Shown piece by piece: positions 61,167 through 64,000 of a DNA stretch of 64,000 bases (the stretch's first letter is position 1; each line of letters starts with the position of its first letter). The stretch spans positions 1 through 64,000 of the forward strand of contig JAHYJE010000004.1 of assembly GCA_019429105.1 (NCBI GenBank). The letters are read 5' to 3'. The notes under the pieces are model-generated. The model searched no databases. It was not told the origin of the DNA and worked only from the letters and a program-made list of their open reading frames with translations. This DNA is from Syntrophobacterales bacterium. Lineage in GTDB: Bacteria; Desulfobacterota; Syntrophia; Syntrophales; UBA5619. The translations under genes were made by a program, and so were the position numbers.

Positions 61167-61456
61167 TCAGCAGCTTTGGAGCGTCTTGTAATAGAGGGAG
61201 ACTATCTCCCCGGGCGTGGCTATGCGCGGGTTGTTGCCGGGGCTGCCGCTGGCGATGACGTCCTTTGCCATATCTATCGGGCTGCCCCCAGAGAGTCTGT
61301 TACCGGCTTTACCGCGCCTGTCTGCAGCAGGATTTCGTCGGTGACGAGCAGCGCCTTTTTCGCCCCCAGACGGGCAGCCTCGGGCCCGGCCTGTGCGGCG
61401 GCGCCATTGCCGAAATGGACTGTGGACGGCATTTGAAAGATTCTGGAATCACTCAT
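61167..61456 (-). pseudogene. Iron-containing alcohol dehydrogenase, internally deleted
   Basis: The gene begins at the ATG 61456 behind GGAGGTG with MSDSRIFQMPSTVHFG and a normal N-terminal domain (ARLGAKKALLVTDE). About residue 57 the frame shifts into GGSPIDMAKDVIASGSPGNN then PRIATPGEIVSLYYKTL, which is the extreme C-terminus. The metal-binding middle is lost, leaving 290 bp of a gene of about 1.15 kb. The break lies at a GGSPID stretch, which also occurs in the lost N-terminal domain of the family, so recombination is possible. Confidence 0.75.
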
Positions 61457-61611
61457 GTCACACCTCCGAATGATCGTGATGACCAATTTCTTGAAAGAGG
61501 GGTCTTGTTGGCTGCTGGAGTTTTGAAAACCGTTCGCACTTGGCTGCGAACGGCTCTTGTGCAAAAAATTTCCCCGGAAAACGCAACCCCAAAATTACAG
61601 CATATCGCCGT

Positions 61612-62457
61612 TCAGTAGGTCAGCACCATCCCGCCGTCAAAGAGCAGATCGCCGCCGTTGAGATAAGACGCAAAGCGGGAAAAGCCAAGAATGAAAAGGT
61701 TCCCGACCTCCGCGGGCGACATCATCTCTTTTACTCGCGATTTTCCCATCATGACATCACGCACTACCTCCTCAGCGGTGATGTGCCTTTGTTCGGCCTG
61801 CGCCTGGATCTGGTTCAGGGCGAGTTGCGTCTTTACATAACCGGTGCTGACCGTGAAGGCGCGGATTTTGCCCTCGCCCTCCGCGGCGATGGATTGCGCC
61901 AGCGCCCGCAGTCCGAATTTCGTGATGTTGTAAACCGGTTTATTAAGAGTGCAGATGTGGCCATGCACGGAACTCATGTTGCCGATGACGCCCTTTCCGC
62001 CCGGATTGTTGTGGAAATAAGGAGTGACCAGCTTGGAGAGATAGAAAGGGGCACGCAGCATGATCGCCAGCATCAGATCGTATTTGGCCATCGGGAAATT
62101 TTCGATGGAGTCGATATGCTGGATGCCGGCGATATTGGCGAGGTACCGGATATTGCCGAGCTTTGCCGCTTCCTGGACGGCTCGGTCCATATCGCCGTCA
62201 CTGGTCAGATCCGTCCTGATGAAGATCATCTGGCCGCCGAGCTGGCGGGCGAGCGACTGGGTCTTCTGTCCGGCCGCCTCATCGACATCGAGGCCGACGG
62301 TGATAAGGTTGTTCACCGAGGCGGCGACGGCCGTCGCCCTGCCGATCCCGCTGCCGGCACCGGTTACGATGCAGACGTTCTGCAGACTGAAGTTGCCGTC
62401 GTCAATTTTTAGAACATCTTCCTTCCGTATTTCCGGTTCGGTAATGTAAGCATCCAT
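61612..62457 (-). CDS. Short-chain dehydrogenase/reductase
   Basis: A 281-residue classical SDR with an N-terminal extension of about 25 residues. NAD(P) motif TGAGSGIG, NNAG-equivalent LANIAGIQH, catalytic Ser in NMSSVHGHI and Tyr/Lys in YNITK. The chain most resembles 3-hydroxybutyrate dehydrogenase-like members, but substrate is uncertain. It precedes the broken alcohol dehydrogenase and the TRAP set on the same strand and is divergent from the sigma-54 activator at 62796. Confidence 0.87.
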   Translation of the reverse strand: MDAYITEPEIRKEDVLKIDDGNFSLQNVCIVTGAGSGIGRATAVAASVNNLITVGLDVDEAAGQKTQSLARQLGGQMIFIRTDLTSDGDMDRAVQEAAKLGNIRYLANIAGIQHIDSIENFPMAKYDLMLAIMLRAPFYLSKLVTPYFHNNPGGKGVIGNMSSVHGHICTLNKPVYNITKFGLRALAQSIAAEGEGKIRAFTVSTGYVKTQLALNQIQAQAEQRHITAEEVVRDVMMGKSRVKEMMSPAEVGNLFILGFSRFASYLNGGDLLFDGGMVLTY

Positions 62458-62688
62458 GACATGATCTCCTAATGATCTTAGAAATATATATAAGCCGACA
62501 CTTTTGGGGGTCGTCTTCCTGGTGGAACTGCTTTTTTAAAGTCCTTAGAATAATCGGCAGCAGATTGTTGCCGTCTATAGAAAAGCAAGATGCATGCCAG
62601 CGGTGCGAAGCGGCGCCTTCATAATATATGCTTATTATCTTGGTAAGTTACAAATAAACAAAAGTTTCATTTTTTTGCTTGTTTCCAT

Positions 62689-62732
62689 TTGGCTACATGG
62701 TGTAGTATCAATACCGTAGTTGATTGGCTACA
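62689..62732. promoter_or_regulatory. Direct repeat in the SDR/activator divergent gap
   Basis: TTGGCTACA occurs at 62689-62697 and 62724-62732, 35 bp apart on the same strand, in the 338-bp gap between divergent genes. They may be regulator sites. No -24/-12 promoter was found in the gap. Confidence 0.35.
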
Positions 62733-62795
62733 GCTTCCCGCAGACTTAACAACAAAAGCGTCTCTGCAATTTTGGAAAAATGAAAGGTTCTTGCC

Positions 62796-64000
62796 ATGAA
62801 AGCGAAGCTTAATGTCCACAAAGCGGAGCTTGATGTCCACAAAGCAAAGCTTAATGTTCACAAAGCGCAGCTTGATGTCCACAAAGCGGAGCTTGATGAT
62901 TCCAGCAAAGCTGTCTCGTCAAGGCAAAACGGCCGCACCCCGCTGGAGCAAATCAGGTTTCTGGAGCTGATAATGGACAATATTCACAACGGCGTCGTTG
63001 TTACGGATGCCGAGGGCTACATTATCTACTTCAATAGTCCCTACGGCAGGTTTCTGGGCGTTGATCCGGCCGCCCAGATCGGCCGACACATAACCGAGGT
63101 TATCGAGAATACCCGGATGCATATCGTGGCCAAAACGGGGATAGCGGAGATAAACGAGCCCCATTCTATCAATGGACAAACAATGGTGGTTCAGCGCATC
63201 CCGATCAAACAGGATGGCAAGGTTGTCGCGACCTTTGGGCAGGTCATGTTCAAACATGCAAGCGATGTCGGCAAACTCGCCAGAGAACTGGATTTCCTCC
63301 AGTCAAAATTGAAACTTTATGAAGAAGAATTGCTCAGTCTGAGGGCGGAGCGCTACACCTTTGACAGCATTCTCGGCACTAACCCGGTTATCGCCGGGCT
63401 GAAAAAAGAGGCGCTGCGGGCGGCAGAGACAAGTTTCCCGGTCCTGATCAGCGGGGAGTCGGGTACCGGGAAAGAGATGTTCTCGCAGGCGATTCACAAT
63501 GCAAGTCCCCGCAGACTTCATCCGTTTATTCGAATAAATTGCGCCTCGATCCCCCGGGAATTGTTCGAGTCTGAACTCTTCGGATACGAAAAAGGGGCCT
63601 TCACCGGCGCCAGCGCCTCGGGGAAGCACGGCAAGTTCGAGTTGGCTGGCAAAGGAACAGTTTTTCTTGACGAAATCGGCGATCTGCCCCTGGAAATGCA
63701 GCCGAAAATCCTGCGGGTGCTGGAGGAAAAGGAATTGGAGCGCATTGGCGGGACAACTCCGATAAAACTTGATTTTCGTCTCATCGCTGCCAGCAACCAG
63801 CCTCTGGAGGAAATGGTAGCCGCCGGGAGATTTCGCAAAGACCTCTATTACCGTCTGAACGTCATTCGTCTGAATATCCCGCCGCTCCGGGAACGCAGGG
63901 AAGACATTATCGCAATCGCCGAAGACGTTCTCGAACGGATGGCCGAAGAGCTTCCCTTCCGGGAGACAAAGATCCATCCGGATGCGGCGGCGATATTCCT
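62796..64000 (+). CDS. Sigma-54-dependent activator with PAS domain and N-terminal heptad repeat (3' end missing)
   Basis: Open from the ATG at 62796 (AAAGG upstream) to the end of the window, 401 codons. Residues 2-36 are five copies of a heptad KAxLxVH (KAKLNVH, KAELDVH, KAKLNVH, KAQLDVH, KAELDDS). A PAS domain (about 50-150) and a short coiled coil (SKLKLYEEELLSLRAE) follow, then the AAA+ domain: Walker A GESGTGKE (220-227), exact GAFTGA loop (267-272) and Walker B GTVFLDEIGD. The C-terminal helix-turn-helix lies outside the window. It is divergent from the SDR gene and probably controls it together with the TRAP set. Confidence 0.92.
   Translation, partial: MKAKLNVHKAELDVHKAKLNVHKAQLDVHKAELDDSSKAVSSRQNGRTPLEQIRFLELIMDNIHNGVVVTDAEGYIIYFNSPYGRFLGVDPAAQIGRHITEVIENTRMHIVAKTGIAEINEPHSINGQTMVVQRIPIKQDGKVVATFGQVMFKHASDVGKLARELDFLQSKLKLYEEELLSLRAERYTFDSILGTNPVIAGLKKEALRAAETSFPVLISGESGTGKEMFSQAIHNASPRRLHPFIRINCASIPRELFESELFGYEKGAFTGASASGKHGKFELAGKGTVFLDEIGDLPLEMQPKILRVLEEKELERIGGTTPIKLDFRLIAASNQPLEEMVAAGRFRKDLYYRLNVIRLNIPPLRERREDIIAIAEDVLERMAEELPFRETKIHPDAAAIF
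62799..62897 (+). repeat. 21-bp tandem repeat encoding the regulator N-terminus
   Basis: Four full units and one decayed unit of 21 bp: AAAGCGAAGCTTAATGTCCAC, given as AAAGCGAAGCTT + AATGTCCAC, with scattered substitutions. It matches the unit in the mobile elements and in the array at 54080-54142. Each unit is a whole number of codons (7), so it stays in frame. Confidence 0.85.

Overview
The window is about 64 kb of moderately GC-rich bacterial chromosome. It looks like a strict anaerobe of the syntrophic or sulfidogenic Desulfobacterota (Syntrophales-like). This is inferred from gene content only: an NfnAB-type transhydrogenase, desulfoferrodoxin, a class I two-subunit fumarase, a split B12-dependent acyl-CoA mutase, many TRAP and branched-chain-type ABC transporters, an acyl-CoA synthetase, a C_GCAxxG_C_C protein and sigma-54 regulators. 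No rRNA, tRNA, CRISPR array, prophage or intact insertion sequence was seen.

Layout. 1-5.4 kb: the end of an ABC ATPase gene, a His/Met-rich secreted protein with a NapH-like polyferredoxin, a VapBC pair, then TlpA and CcdA. 5.9-10.9 kb: fumarase and a TAXI-type TRAP transporter. 11.1-17.3 kb: a thioesterase and a TolC-MacA-MacB efflux operon with two separate permeases. 17.4-24.8 kb: a minus-strand block reading acyl-CoA mutase large subunit, B12 subunit, MeaB, cobalamin adenosyltransferase, metallo-beta-lactamase-fold protein, IlvD, MFS exporter. 25.1-29.7 kb: adenine deaminase, small Cys proteins, a deleted radical-SAM gene and a SpoIID protein. 29.8-39.3 kb: a histidine kinase and sigma-54 response regulator, then a LIV-type ABC transporter with acyl-CoA synthetase behind a clear -24/-12 promoter. 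39.4-46 kb: metK behind a candidate SAM-II-like riboswitch, a TRAP system with convergent halves, flavodoxin and superoxide reductase. 46-57.4 kb: diguanylate cyclase, DUF748 and DUF4197 proteins, uvrB, 5-formyl-THF cyclo-ligase and nfnAB. 57.6-64 kb: a universal stress protein fragment, a third TRAP system, a deleted iron alcohol dehydrogenase, an SDR dehydrogenase and a divergent sigma-54 activator that runs off the window.

How it fits together. The genes suggest a cell that imports organic acids (three TRAP systems and one LIV system), activates them to CoA esters, rearranges branched acyl-CoA using B12, and balances ferredoxin, NADH and NADPH with NfnAB. The mutase has the Phe/Gln active-site pair of isobutyryl-CoA mutases rather than the Tyr/Arg pair of methylmalonyl-CoA mutase.

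Most unusual are the repeats. A 151-174 bp element with 19-bp terminal inverted repeats occurs three times, once flanked by a 7-bp duplication. It carries a 21-bp motif that also forms a short non-coding array and, in frame, the heptad repeat at the N-terminus of the last gene. Four gene remnants (ABC ATPase, B12-radical SAM, universal stress protein, iron alcohol dehydrogenase) point to ongoing gene loss.
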